Shown in pieces: positions 7,453 through 17,542 of a stretch of 40,739 nucleotides of DNA. Source of the DNA: an uncultured Bacilli bacterium (GTDB lineage Bacteria; Bacillota_I; Bacilli_A; RF39; UBA660); assembly GCA_944350365.1 (NCBI GenBank), contig CALVOU010000007.1, positions 1-40,739 of the forward strand, given 5' to 3'. The notes beneath the pieces are model-generated. The model was given only the letters and a program-made list of their open reading frames with translations. It did no database searches and was not told the DNA's origin. The position numbers and the translations under genes are program-made. Position 1 is the first letter of the stretch. Each line of letters begins with the position of its first letter.

Positions 7453-8082
7453 ATGGGAAAGATATTTTGTATTATAGGTAAGAGTTCAAGTGGAAAGGAT
7501 TCTATTTTTCAGATGCTCGAACAAGATTATCCCGCTATGGGAAGAATTGTACTTTATACCACACGACCAATTCGTATTGGGGAGATAGATGGCGTTACTT
7601 AGCATTTTGTAAATGATGAGGTTTATCATCAAATGGAAGCGGAAAATTTAATTATCGAAGCGAGAAGTTATCATACAGAACATGGTATTTGGACTTATTT
7701 TACTTCTAGTTATGGGATTGATTTAGAAAACAATAATTATCTACAGATTAATACTTTAGAGGGTTATCAACAGTTAAAAGCGTATTTTGGTGAAGATAAG
7801 GTTGTCCCTATTTATATTGAAGTTAAAGATGATGGTGAACGATTACAACGAGCGTTAACGAGAGAAAGAGCGGAAAAACAGCCAAAGTATCAAGAATTAT
7901 GTCGGCGCTTTTTAGCTGATCAAATGGATTTTAGTGAAGAAAATTTAGCGAAAGCAAATATTGGTAGTCATGATCGGTTTTGTAATGAAAATTTTATGAC
8001 TTGTGTACAAGCGATTGAAAAGAGGATAAATGCGGAGTTAGATCTTTCTAAGATAAAGAAACGATGTCTAGTTCAATCTTAA
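7453..8082 (+). pseudogene. Guanylate-kinase-like gene interrupted by one in-frame amber codon
   Basis: The ATG at 7453 follows AGGAGGGA, which sits inside the end of rarA. The frame is open for 210 codons except for a single TAG at 7600-7602 (codon 50). The product has a P-loop GKSSSGKD (residues 9-16) and LYTTRPIRIGEIDGV, the GMP-binding region of guanylate kinases. After the stop it continues in the same frame as HFVNDEVYHQ and later RALTRERAEKQPKYQELCRRFLAD. Relatives have Tyr or Phe at the stop position (DGVxYxFV), so one base change Tyr to amber explains it. It is a divergent nucleoside-monophosphate kinase homologue, probably not the essential Gmk. TAG is a normal stop elsewhere here (spoIIM, rarA, deoB), so this is a pseudogene, a sequencing error or low-level readthrough. 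Confidence 0.75.
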
Positions 8083-8102
8083 CATCAATTTAATACATTG
8101 TA

Positions 8103-8138
8103 AAAAAACAAGCTACTCGTGCCTGAGTAACTTGTTTT
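8103..8138. terminator. Terminator of the chaperone operon
   Basis: AAAACAAG-C-TACTC ... GAGTA-A-CTTGTTTT forms a long stem just after dnaJ (minus strand). It can also terminate the plus-strand kinase-like gene ending at 8082. Confidence 0.8.
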
Positions 8139-9264
8139 AATTATTATTTTCTCTAACAAAACGTTTAAATTTATCGATTTCTTTATCATTTAAATCTGTA
8201 TCATCAAGCATCTCGATTAATCGTTTTTGTTCTTTAGAAAGTTTCTTTGGTGTAATTACTTTTAAGACAATATACATATCTCCTTTACGATGAGTACTAT
8301 CGTTATGAATTCCTTTACCTTTGATTCGTTGTTTATCACCACTTTCACTACCAGACGGAACGGTTAAGTTGACGTTTCCGTAAAGAGTTGGAATTTCCTT
8401 TTTACAGCCTAGAATCGCTTCTGTTAAAGTAAGAGGAACTTCTAGATAGATGTCATCTTCATCACGAACATAGAACTCGTGATCCTTAACGGTAAACTCG
8501 ATATATAAGTCGCCATTTGGTCCACCGTTTGTTCCTGCTGAACCTTTACCAGATAGGCGAAGTCTATTTCCAGTATCGACACCAGCTGGGACTTTGATTT
8601 CTAATTCTTTTTCTACTCTTATTTTTCCGGTACCATTACATTCGCTACATTTCCGTTTGTAACTTTTTCCTTTTCCGCCACAATGTGGACAAGTGGTCTT
8701 AGATAGGAAACTACCAAAGATGGTATGTTGTTCACTAGTAATTGTACCACTACCATGACAATGTTCACACGTAGTCTCGTCAAAACCGCCTTTTCCATGA
8801 CAGTGATCACAGGTTTCTGTCACTTCTAATTCGATTTCTTTCTTGGTTCCATAGACAGCTTCTTCAAAGGTTAAGGTCATTTTTACTAAAGAGTCATTGC
8901 CTTTGGTCGCGCGATTACTACTTCTTCTAGAGCTTCCACCAAAGCCCCCGAAATCACCAAAAATATTGTCAAAAATATCGTCGTAACTAAAGCCAGAAAA
9001 GTCGAAGCCACCGAAGCCTCCACCTGCTCCTCCAGCACCACCTTGAAAAGCGGCATGACCAAATTGGTCGTATTGTTTTCTTTTCTCTTCGTCAGATAAT
9101 ACGGCATAAGCTTCTTGAATTTCTTTAAATTTCGCTTCTGCATCAGGCTCTTTACTGACATCAGGGTGATATTTTTTGGCTAATTTACGAAAGGCACTTT
9201 TTATTTCATCTTGTGAGGCATTTTTTTGTACACCCAACACCTCATAATAATCTTTCTTATCCAT
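8137..9264 (-). CDS. dnaJ: Chaperone DnaJ (Hsp40)
   Basis: A 375-residue class I J-protein that delivers unfolded clients to DnaK and stimulates its ATPase. The J domain (1-70) has HPD at residues 33-35. A Gly/Phe-rich linker follows, then the zinc-binding domain with four CxxCxGxG repeats ([32 protein letters not shown]), then the two beta C-terminal client-binding domains. Length is typical. It is the last gene of hrcA-grpE-dnaK-pepF-dnaJ and is followed by a strong terminator. The ribosome site AGAGGTG precedes the ATG. It is under HrcA/CIRCE control through the operon promoter unless a local promoter exists; none was evident. Confidence 0.97.
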   Translation of the reverse strand: MDKKDYYEVLGVQKNASQDEIKSAFRKLAKKYHPDVSKEPDAEAKFKEIQEAYAVLSDEEKRKQYDQFGHAAFQGGAGGAGGGFGGFDFSGFSYDDIFDNIFGDFGGFGGSSRRSSNRATKGNDSLVKMTLTFEEAVYGTKKEIELEVTETCDHCHGKGGFDETTCEHCHGSGTITSEQHTIFGSFLSKTTCPHCGGKGKSYKRKCSECNGTGKIRVEKELEIKVPAGVDTGNRLRLSGKGSAGTNGGPNGDLYIEFTVKDHEFYVRDEDDIYLEVPLTLTEAILGCKKEIPTLYGNVNLTVPSGSESGDKQRIKGKGIHNDSTHRKGDMYIVLKVITPKKLSKEQKRLIEMLDDTDLNDKEIDKFKRFVRENNN

Positions 9265-9280
9265 TATACTTCACCTCTTT

Positions 9281-11077
9281 TTATTGATCTAGTTTTCGAT
9301 AAGAAGCGATTAAATCTCTAAACATTTCCATCGCTTTAGTGAAAACTTCTTCACTTGTCATGTCGATGCCGGCAACTTTTAGTTCTTCTATTGGATCCAT
9401 ACTGTCTCCTTTTTTTAAGAAGTTCAAATAGTCAGTTACGGCATTTTCTTCGTGAGATAAAATTCTATTTACAATGTAGCACGCCGCGATTAAACCGGTT
9501 GCGTATTGATAAACGTAGAAATTATAGTAAAAGTGTGGAACTCGTGCCCATTCATACCTGATTTCGTCGTTAACTACGATATCTTTACCGAAATAGAATT
9601 CATTTAATTGATAATATTTCTCTGATAGGATATCACTCGTTAGTGCTTTCCCTTCTTCTACACTATCATACATAAATTCTTCGAATTCACTGAACATCGT
9701 CTGTCTAAAGATTGTCGCTTTAAATAAATCCATCATTTCACTTAAGATAAATTTTTTCTCATTCTTATCTTTCGAATGTTCTAACATATAATAATTTAGT
9801 AACATTTCGTTTACTGTAGAAGCCACTTCTGCGACGAAAATCTTATAGCTACTATATATATAAGAGTTATTATGGTTAGAATAATAAGTGTGCATCGAAT
9901 GTCCTAATTCATGAGCAAGGGTAGATACATCATGATATTTACCTTGGAAATTAAGCAGAATAAATGGCTTTGTATCGTAAGAGCCTGCTGAATAGGCCCC
10001 TCCCCTCTTCCCTTTATTTGGGTAGATATCGATCCATCTATCTTGAAAAGCTTCTTTTACGACTTCTTGATATTCTTTTCCAAAGACAGAAATCACATCG
10101 AAAACGATTTTTTTTGCTTCTTCATAAGTATATTCATGATTCGTATCTTGGGCTAAATTTACTCCTGCATCGTATAAGCAGAAATCATCTAGTTTTAACA
10201 CTTCTTTTTTTAATTTAAAGTAGTCATACAAAACATCGATATGTTTATGTACTTCTTGAATTAACTTATCATAAACGATGGGGTTTACACGGTTTTTTAT
10301 TAGGCTTGCTTCTTTACTGTTTGAATATCCTCTTAGTTTATTCTCGACTACGATTTTAGAGACATTCCCTTGTAAAGCTTCCGCTAGAGATTGTTTATGA
10401 TCTTGATAGGCATGATACAAAGCTTCAAAAGCATCATGTCGTACCCTTCTATCTTTACTCATAATATACGTTTGATAAGTTTCATTGTTGATTTCTACTT
10501 CTTTTCCATTTTCATCTTGAATGGTATAGAACTTAATTTCGGCATTACGGAGAATACCCGCAATGTTTTCTGGTGTGTTTAAAGCGTTAGAAAAGGCAGA
10601 AATTACTCGTTCTTCTTGTTCAGATAAAACATGTCTCTTTTTATCGAATATTCGTTTTAACCATAATTTATACTTTTCCAACTCTTTATTTTCCTTTAAG
10701 TATTTTTCGATAATCTGTTCATCTTGTTGAAGTAATTCTGGGGTGATGAATGAAGTTTTTTCTAGATAATTCGTATAAAGATTGGTAATTTCTCCCTTCA
10801 TGCGATTCGCATCATCGTTAGTTAGATCTTCATCATAGCGACGAAAAGTATAAGTAAATAACTTTTCGATAATTCGTTCAGTTCCAAAAGAAATATCTAA
10901 TACAGAAACTAAGTTCTCACTAGAAGCTAGAATTTTTCCTTTATATGATTCTAATTCTTGTGTTTTTGCTTGTACATTTTCAATATCTGCTTGAAGACTA
11001 TCCCTATTCGTATAAATACTCTCTAAGTTCCAAGTATTTTCTTGTTCTTGTTCACTTCTACGTATCATTTTTTTCAT
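9281..11077 (-). CDS. pepF: Oligoendopeptidase F (M3 family zinc peptidase)
   Basis: A 598-residue cytoplasmic metallopeptidase that cleaves oligopeptides, usually 7-17 residues. The zinc site HELGH is at residues 389-393 within STLAHELGHSMHTYYS, and the third ligand is E417 in VAEVASTVNE. The N-terminal helical lid (RRSEQEQENTWNLESIY) is typical of PepF, and length matches the family. It is unusual that it sits between dnaK and dnaJ, in the same orientation and 16 bases before dnaJ, and so is likely co-transcribed with the heat-shock genes. A hairpin between dnaK and pepF may reduce read-through. The ribosome site AGGAG stands 7 bases before the ATG. Confidence 0.95.
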   Translation of the reverse strand: MKKMIRRSEQEQENTWNLESIYTNRDSLQADIENVQAKTQELESYKGKILASSENLVSVLDISFGTERIIEKLFTYTFRRYDEDLTNDDANRMKGEITNLYTNYLEKTSFITPELLQQDEQIIEKYLKENKELEKYKLWLKRIFDKKRHVLSEQEERVISAFSNALNTPENIAGILRNAEIKFYTIQDENGKEVEINNETYQTYIMSKDRRVRHDAFEALYHAYQDHKQSLAEALQGNVSKIVVENKLRGYSNSKEASLIKNRVNPIVYDKLIQEVHKHIDVLYDYFKLKKEVLKLDDFCLYDAGVNLAQDTNHEYTYEEAKKIVFDVISVFGKEYQEVVKEAFQDRWIDIYPNKGKRGGAYSAGSYDTKPFILLNFQGKYHDVSTLAHELGHSMHTYYSNHNNSYIYSSYKIFVAEVASTVNEMLLNYYMLEHSKDKNEKKFILSEMMDLFKATIFRQTMFSEFEEFMYDSVEEGKALTSDILSEKYYQLNEFYFGKDIVVNDEIRYEWARVPHFYYNFYVYQYATGLIAACYIVNRILSHEENAVTDYLNFLKKGDSMDPIEELKVAGIDMTSEEVFTKAMEMFRDLIASYRKLDQ

Positions 11078-11095
11078 TCCATTTCTCCTAATATA

Positions 11096-11132
11096 TAAGA
11101 GAAAGTCCTAGTTACCTAGAACTTCTCTTTGT
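11096..11132 (-). terminator. Hairpin between dnaK and pepF, likely attenuator
   Basis: On the minus strand AGAGAAG-TTCTAG-GTAA-CTAGGA-CTTTCTCT makes a long stem with few mismatches. It lies 6 bases after the dnaK stop. The T-tract is short (TCTCTTATAT), so partial termination or mRNA 3'-end protection is more likely than complete termination. Confidence 0.6.
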
Positions 11133-11138
11133 CTATGA

Positions 11139-12968
<1,830 letters not shown>

Positions 12969-13610
12969 CTAATCCTCTAATTTATTTACTTTTACTACCG
13001 AATGTTTAATGACTTTTTCTTTTAACTTGTATCCTTTAATCAATACTTCAAGGACGATACCATCCGGTTTTGTCTCATCTTTGGCTACCATCATGGCTTC
13101 CATATAATTTGGATCAAATGGATAACCTAAAGCCTCGATTTCGACTACGCCATATTTACTTAAAATGTTTTTGAATTGCGTACTAGTCATTTCGATTCCT
13201 TTTTTGATTTTCATTGCTTCTTCTGTTTCGCATTTTACTTGACTAGCTCGATCTAAGTTTTCGATCATCTCTAGTAAATCGACGATCAAATCTTGATTGG
13301 CAAATTTTAATAAATTGGCCACTTCTTCATCTTTACGTTTACGATAGTTAATACTATCGGCACGGGAAATCATTAATTTTTCTTGAAGATCCATATTTGT
13401 AGCTTGAAGTTCTTGAATTAGTTTTTTAGCCTCTTCTAATTCATGATGTTCTTTTCCGTTGCATTTTTTATGCTTTTTGTCACGGTGACATTTTTCGTGT
13501 TCGCAGTGGCAAGTTTCCTCTTTTGCCTCTGTCTGATTATTTTCTTCTTGTGGTTTATTGGTGGTTTGTTCTTCTGTTTTAACCTCTTCGTTTATCGTTT
13601 TATTTTTCAT
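12969..13610 (-). CDS. grpE: Nucleotide exchange factor GrpE with a Cys/His-rich N-terminus
   Basis: A 213-residue DnaK nucleotide exchange factor. The C-terminal two-thirds is the GrpE long helix and beta domain (YRKRKDEEVANLLKFA, LLEMIENLDRA, YGVVEIEALGYPFDPNYMEAM). The N-terminus is an acidic, Gln/Asn-rich tail of about 30 residues followed by an unusual cluster with C34, H35, C36, H38, C41, H42, H47, C50, H55 and H56. Ordinary GrpE tails are disordered and acidic but do not carry four cysteines and six histidines. This segment could bind zinc or copper, or act as a redox switch; that is inference. It sits between hrcA and dnaK, with AGGAAG as ribosome site. Confidence 0.95.
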   Translation of the reverse strand: MKNKTINEEVKTEEQTTNKPQEENNQTEAKEETCHCEHEKCHRDKKHKKCNGKEHHELEEAKKLIQELQATNMDLQEKLMISRADSINYRKRKDEEVANLLKFANQDLIVDLLEMIENLDRASQVKCETEEAMKIKKGIEMTSTQFKNILSKYGVVEIEALGYPFDPNYMEAMMVAKDETKPDGIVLEVLIKGYKLKEKVIKHSVVKVNKLED

Positions 13611-13622
13611 GTATCATCTTCC

Positions 13623-14606
13623 TTATTTTTCAATATTACTTTTGATATATTCTAGTAATGCTACTACACGATCATAATCCATTCGTTTTGGTCCGACAAT
13701 TGCGATTGTTCCTTCTTCTGATGGCGTATGATAAGTCGTTTTAATAATCGTTACGTCATCATCCAAGTTATTTTCTTTCCCAATATAAACCTTGATATCA
13801 TTATTATCAGTTTCAATATTGGCAAGTAGGTTCTCATCGTCTAGTTTGGTTAGGATTTCTTTGATTTTGTCTACATTGTTGAATTCTGGTTGTTTTAACA
13901 TATTATTTCTACCGACAACATCGACATTTTGGTGAGAGAATTCTTGAAATACTTGGTAGAATGTATTATAGATGATTTCGTGCTCTTTTACGTATCTACC
14001 GATAATCGGTTTGATTTCGAACTCTAGCTTACTACTTACTTCATCGATTGGTGTTCCAACAATTAAATCGTTAATTAGACTTACTGTCTTTTTCACTTCC
14101 TCTAAAGAAACATCTTTGATCGTTACTGTTTTATGTTCGACATGTCCTTTATCGGTAATGACGATAATAATCATATTTTCTCTGTCTAATGGTATGACAT
14201 TGATTTCTTTTAATTGATTTTCGTGGGATGCTTTTCCTAAGACGATTGAAGTGTAATTGGTCATATCAGAAATCAACTGTAAGCTTTTCTTTAGACAGTC
14301 AGATAACATCAAATTTTGATTTTTGAAAATGATTTGAAGCTTGAGCATTTCTTCTCCGTTCATCTCTTTTGGTTGCATCAAGTGATCAACGTAATATCTG
14401 TACCCTGCTTCACTCGGAACTCTTCCTGATGAAGTGTGAGTTTTTTCTAGTAATCCTAAGTTTTCTAATTCCACCATTTCATTTCGAACTGTGGCACTAG
14501 AACATTTTAACTTTTTGCAGATTAGATTAGAACTTACCGGTTTCGCTAGTTCAATATACTTCATGACAATCAATTTCAAAATATCTTCTTGTCTTTTTGT
14601 CAGCAT
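13623..14606 (-). CDS. hrcA: Heat-inducible transcription repressor HrcA
   Basis: A repressor of about 327 residues that binds CIRCE operators and is kept active by GroEL in other Bacilli. The N-terminal winged helix includes LTKRQEDILKLIV and CSSATVRNEMVELENLGLL. GRVPSEAGYRYYVDHL follows, and the GAF-like and dimerisation region ends with EGTIAIVGPKRMDYDRVV. The frame extends to a GTG at 14615, but the ATG at 14606 has an AGAAGG ribosome site at a usable distance and is preferred. It is the first gene of the chaperone operon and autoregulated: two CIRCE-like inverted repeats lie over its promoter. Confidence 0.96.
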   Translation of the reverse strand: MLTKRQEDILKLIVMKYIELAKPVSSNLICKKLKCSSATVRNEMVELENLGLLEKTHTSSGRVPSEAGYRYYVDHLMQPKEMNGEEMLKLQIIFKNQNLMLSDCLKKSLQLISDMTNYTSIVLGKASHENQLKEINVIPLDRENMIIIVITDKGHVEHKTVTIKDVSLEEVKKTVSLINDLIVGTPIDEVSSKLEFEIKPIIGRYVKEHEIIYNTFYQVFQEFSHQNVDVVGRNNMLKQPEFNNVDKIKEILTKLDDENLLANIETDNNDIKVYIGKENNLDDDVTIIKTTYHTPSEEGTIAIVGPKRMDYDRVVALLEYIKSNIEK

Positions 14607-14621
14607 CACTTCCACTACCTT

Positions 14622-14648
14622 CTAGCACTACTATTTCTCAAGTGCTAA
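14622..14648 (-). promoter_or_regulatory. CIRCE operator (HrcA binding site) 1
   Basis: CTAGCACTA-N9-AAGTGCTAA, close to the consensus TTAGCACTC-N9-GAGTGCTAA. It spans the predicted transcription start (about 14646) and reaches the hrcA ribosome site. Confidence 0.88.
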
Positions 14649-14652
14649 TAAC

Positions 14653-14681
14653 ATTATATTCAACTTGTTAGCAATTGTCAA
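14653..14681 (-). promoter_or_regulatory. Consensus sigma-A promoter of the hrcA operon
   Basis: On the minus strand TTGACA (14681-14676), 17-base spacer, TATAAT (14658-14653). Both hexamers are perfect. The -35 box lies in the second CIRCE-like repeat and the start point lies in the first. Confidence 0.85.
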
Positions 14682-14694
14682 TTGTTATTGCTAA
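14668..14694 (-). promoter_or_regulatory. Divergent second CIRCE-like operator over the -35 box
   Basis: TTAGCAATT-N9-TATTGCTAA has the 9-9-9 geometry of CIRCE and the same TTAGCA...TGCTAA ends, but AAT replaces CTC in the inner half. Eight of nine arm positions pair. It covers the TTGACA -35 hexamer. Confidence 0.65.
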
Positions 14695-14737
14695 TTTTTT
14701 TAAAATATTGCGAAAATAGGTCTATTTTTTGAAAGCC

Positions 14738-14771
14738 AAAAGGATACTGAGTTTTTCTTCAGTATCCTTTT
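14738..14771. terminator. Strong terminator between the lipoprotein gene and the hrcA promoter
   Basis: AAAAGGATACTGA pairs perfectly over 13 bp with TCAGTATCCTTTT, with an 8-base loop. It follows the minus-strand lipoprotein gene (ends 14856) and insulates it from the hrcA promoter. Confidence 0.8.
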
Positions 14772-14855
14772 CTGGTCAAGAAAACACCAAATATTATCTA
14801 TAAACAATTTATTTAGATATAGGTAATGGTATAAAGGTAAAATAAGGGTAAATTT

Positions 14856-15254
14856 TTATGATTCATTGATTTCAAACTCAACAGAAATATCGTGATTATT
14901 CGCTTTTTTTACCAAGCGATACTTTCCTTGTCCTAACTCACCGTATAAAGAGCCCCAAGACTGATTGATTTCTAATTTATTATCGTTTCCAACTGAATAA
15001 CCATTTAAGTTAAACCAATACTCTTCTGTGATTGGCTCTAATTCCTTCCATGTCCCATTTTCCATCTTATCTATTCTAAACCATTCTCCATAGGTATAAG
15101 ATTGTTTTGTCGTATCAGTAATAATAACTGTAGCTCCAGTTGTCGTTAATGTACCTTCTTTAATTTGCATAGAAATTCCCTCTATGCTACTCGTTTTTTC
15201 ACTACATCCTATCGCGCAAAAAAGTACGAATACCAATAGGATTAAACTTTTCAT
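14856..15254 (-). CDS. Lipoprotein with a bacterial Ig-like (Big_14-type) domain
   Basis: A protein of about 132 residues starting MKSLILLVFVLFCAIGC. The short basic start, hydrophobic core and AIGC lipobox indicate a lipid-anchored exported protein. The mature part (TTTGATVIITDTTKQSYTYGEWFRI, quoted here as TYGEWFRIDKMENGTW, then YGELGQGKYRLVKK) matches the pattern of Firmicutes Ig-like domains of the Big_14 kind, which consist of one beta sandwich. The frame extends 7 codons further to 15275, but GGTAAAG stands 8 bases before the internal ATG, and starting there gives a normal signal peptide. It is monocistronic, with a terminator after it. The role is unknown; surface binding is a guess. 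Confidence 0.7.
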   Translation of the reverse strand: MKSLILLVFVLFCAIGCSEKTSSIEGISMQIKEGTLTTTGATVIITDTTKQSYTYGEWFRIDKMENGTWKELEPITEEYWFNLNGYSVGNDNKLEINQSWGSLYGELGQGKYRLVKKANNHDISVEFEINES

Positions 15255-15275
15255 TTTATTCTTTACCATAAACAT

Positions 15276-15659
15276 TTACTGATTAAAATAATACTAAAAA
15301 ATTATTTTAACTATCCCTTTACTATTTTTGTTAATTTCTAAGTTAATTATATCATAGACATAAACTTTTCAAATACTCAAAACGATCAATTTAAGAGACG
15401 AAACAAAACGAAAAATAAACTTAAGTTAAAATCTGTTTTTACTGTTTTTGATGTTGTTTTAAATCGAAGAAAAGGATAATTAGAAAACGAATGGAAACTC
15501 TATTTATTTTCTTGACTTAGATACTACTGTTTCTTAAAATATTACTCAATACTTTACTTTTATTTCGCCATTATCTAATCTGCAAAGAAGGTAGAAAATC
15601 ATTTCATCAAACGCAAGAAATGTTTTATAATACATTATCTTTAACAAAAAGGAGAATAT
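15276..15659. other. Divergent intergenic region, no gene seen
   Basis: About 380 AT-rich bases between divergent genes. On the minus strand TATAAT (15351-15346) can serve the lipoprotein gene. On the plus side AAAGGAGAA precedes the kinase-like gene at 15660. No small frame with a ribosome site, and no RNA gene, was recognised. Confidence 0.5.
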
Positions 15660-16412
15660 ATGGCTTACTACGATAGAAAAAATAGAAAATTAGATAAACG
15701 GGATATGAAGTATTTAGCTAATGGTGGTTTTGGTAATGTTTATTTCGATGAAGAAACGATTTTAAAAGTATACTATCCGAAATGTAGCGATCCTTTTGAA
15801 GGGAAAATAACGCTTGAAGTATTTGATATTCTAAAAGAAATTCATCACCCTAATTTTATAGAATTATTAGATATATATAGTAATCTTGATTTTCTGACTT
15901 TATTTTGTAGAAAGTTTAATCTAATTTATAGTTTTCAAATTGATGCCTATACCGCCAAGTATTATCAAAAAGAGGATATTAATCCTCTACTAGAAAGTAA
16001 AGATTACTTATTAGATAATTTAAGAGAGATCAATCAGTTATGTACTCTGCTTACTAAATTAAGAATTCGACTAGATGATTTAAGAGCAGGAAACACGATC
16101 TTTACTAAGGAAAAAATGATTATTATCGATCCAGACTATTTTCGACTTACTGCTTTGTCAATGAAGCAACTTACTATTCATAACAAGAAAAGTCTATTTC
16201 TCTTAATGAAAGATATTTTTTCTAATTATCTAGAGGAATTTATAACTAAAGAAGATCCTACTTCAACAACGCGACAACTAATCATTACTGCCGATAGTAT
16301 AGTAAATAAGCGGTTGAATGATATCTATATAACTGAACAAACCGATATTCCAGCTGTACTATCCAAACGATTAAAATCCGCTAAAAAGACTGTTGAACTT
16401 TTTCGTAAATAA
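15660..16412 (+). CDS. Protein-kinase-like protein (single domain)
   Basis: A 250-residue protein with the landmarks of a compact eukaryotic-like kinase fold. It has a glycine loop NGGFGNVY (21-28), a likely ATP-anchoring lysine in ILKVYY (K36), and catalytic-loop-like DDLRAGNT (D140, N145). A metal-binding IIIDPDYF (D157) follows in place of DFG. No transmembrane segment or PASTA domain is present, so it differs from PrkC. The HRD His-Arg is replaced by LDD and the C-lobe is short, resembling lineage-specific or aminoglycoside-phosphotransferase-like kinases. Substrate unknown. The ribosome site is AAAGGAGAA and the gene is followed by a convergent terminator. Activity is plausible because the Lys, Asp, Asn and Asp are retained. 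Confidence 0.6.
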   Translation: MAYYDRKNRKLDKRDMKYLANGGFGNVYFDEETILKVYYPKCSDPFEGKITLEVFDILKEIHHPNFIELLDIYSNLDFLTLFCRKFNLIYSFQIDAYTAKYYQKEDINPLLESKDYLLDNLREINQLCTLLTKLRIRLDDLRAGNTIFTKEKMIIIDPDYFRLTALSMKQLTIHNKKSLFLLMKDIFSNYLEEFITKEDPTSTTRQLIITADSIVNKRLNDIYITEQTDIPAVLSKRLKSAKKTVELFRK

Positions 16413-16413
16413 A

Positions 16414-16443
16414 AATTTACTTATCTTTATTCAATAAGTAAAT
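16414..16443. terminator. Convergent terminator
   Basis: ATTTACTTAT pairs with ATAAGTAAAT (10 bp) around a 9-base loop, exactly between two convergent genes. Confidence 0.7.
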
Positions 16444-16986
16444 CTAATCATCCCAATTTTTGCTAAATGTATTTTGGCCATTACGGATATAAATTCTTTT
16501 TACTATCCGATCATTTTCTTTTCTTTCTAACGCATCTTCTCTTTTTGTTCCGAATGCCGTTAATAAACGACAAAATCTTTCCATCTTTTCCCTTGTTTTT
16601 TCGTCATAAAAAGAAAGGGTGGTAGCTAATTCTTCACTATCCATTTCTACTTGAATTTGATTTTCTAAAATATCATAGTGCCATTTTGTGGTTTCTTTCT
16701 CTAGGTAGGTCGCTAGAATTGCTTTTAATTTCCTTTCAAAGCTTAATTGATGTTCATAGTAAAAACGAAGGTCAATGAGGTCCGCAAAGTAGTAACCAAA
16801 CTCTTTTTCTTTTAAAATATTTTCTATTCCGGCTAAGTAATTTATTGGTAAAGATACAATTCTTTTAGAAGAAGTTGAAAAATAAGGATATGTATTTTGG
16901 GCAAGGCAAACAAACAATAGTTCAATAAAATGATCAATATCTATAACCGGTTCGATTGAGTAGAAGTACCCGCTATCATCTTTCAT
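16444..16986 (-). CDS. Hypothetical protein, unknown
   Basis: A 180-residue soluble protein, not recognised. It is rich in charged and aromatic residues, with no signal peptide, membrane segment or known motif. The ATG overlaps the end of the phosphatase gene upstream by 11 bases (16976-16986), and its ribosome site GGAGGA lies inside that gene, so the two are translationally coupled. It is the last gene of the ylb/rsmD operon and is followed by a convergent terminator. It is predicted mostly helical (FYDEKTREKMERFCRLL). Confidence 0.65.
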   Translation of the reverse strand: MKDDSGYFYSIEPVIDIDHFIELLFVCLAQNTYPYFSTSSKRIVSLPINYLAGIENILKEKEFGYYFADLIDLRFYYEHQLSFERKLKAILATYLEKETTKWHYDILENQIQVEMDSEELATTLSFYDEKTREKMERFCRLLTAFGTKREDALERKENDRIVKRIYIRNGQNTFSKNWDD

Positions 16987-17542
16987 GGATAAAATCCTCC
17001 TTTTTGATGGTGTGTTTTTGACAGAAACAGGTAGGAATAGAAAAATTCCGTAAATTGTTCTGCCGATTGGTTTTCTTTAAAATATGATGAAGAGCCCGGA
17101 CAACTGCCCCATGAGAAACGATTAGAATGGTATCGGTATCGTCATGTTTAGAAACGATATCTTCTAAAAAACTTTCACATCGATGAAAGACATCCTGTAT
17201 TTTTTCTACGCCTTCATCATCACTATTAAGCTGATAATCCCAATATTTTTTAGCGTTGTATTTACTTCGGTCTTCTCCTTCTAAATTACCGAGATAACGT
17301 TCAATTAGGCGTTTGTCTTCAGTAATTATCGTTCTATCCCCTGCTAAAATGATGGCGGTTGACCAAGCCCGAACAAGTGGCGAAGTATAACAAGCCGTAA
17401 AGGTGACATCTTGTAGTTTTTGTTTTAATTTTGTTGCTTCTCGGACACCATATTCATTCAGTTGTAGATTTTGCTTTTGCCCTTGTAAGGTATCGTTTTT
17501 ATTGGCATTCGTTTCCCCATGTCTAACTAGATAAATTTTCAC
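16976..17542 (-). CDS. Histidine phosphatase family protein
   Basis: A 188-residue member of the phosphoglycerate-mutase-like superfamily. The catalytic motif LVRHGETNAN contains the phospho-accepting H8. R58 (SPLVRAW) and the second histidine H144 (VSHGAVVRA) complete the active site. The length fits cofactor-dependent phosphatases such as CobC/PhoE types rather than glycolytic PGAM, which is longer. The substrate cannot be told. The start is GTG at 17542, directly after the rsmD stop, with GGGAGGAGA as ribosome site. It ends in TGA, overlapping the next gene. Confidence 0.85.
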   Translation of the reverse strand: MKIYLVRHGETNANKNDTLQGQKQNLQLNEYGVREATKLKQKLQDVTFTACYTSPLVRAWSTAIILAGDRTIITEDKRLIERYLGNLEGEDRSKYNAKKYWDYQLNSDDEGVEKIQDVFHRCESFLEDIVSKHDDTDTILIVSHGAVVRALHHILKKTNRQNNLRNFSIPTCFCQKHTIKKEDFIHER

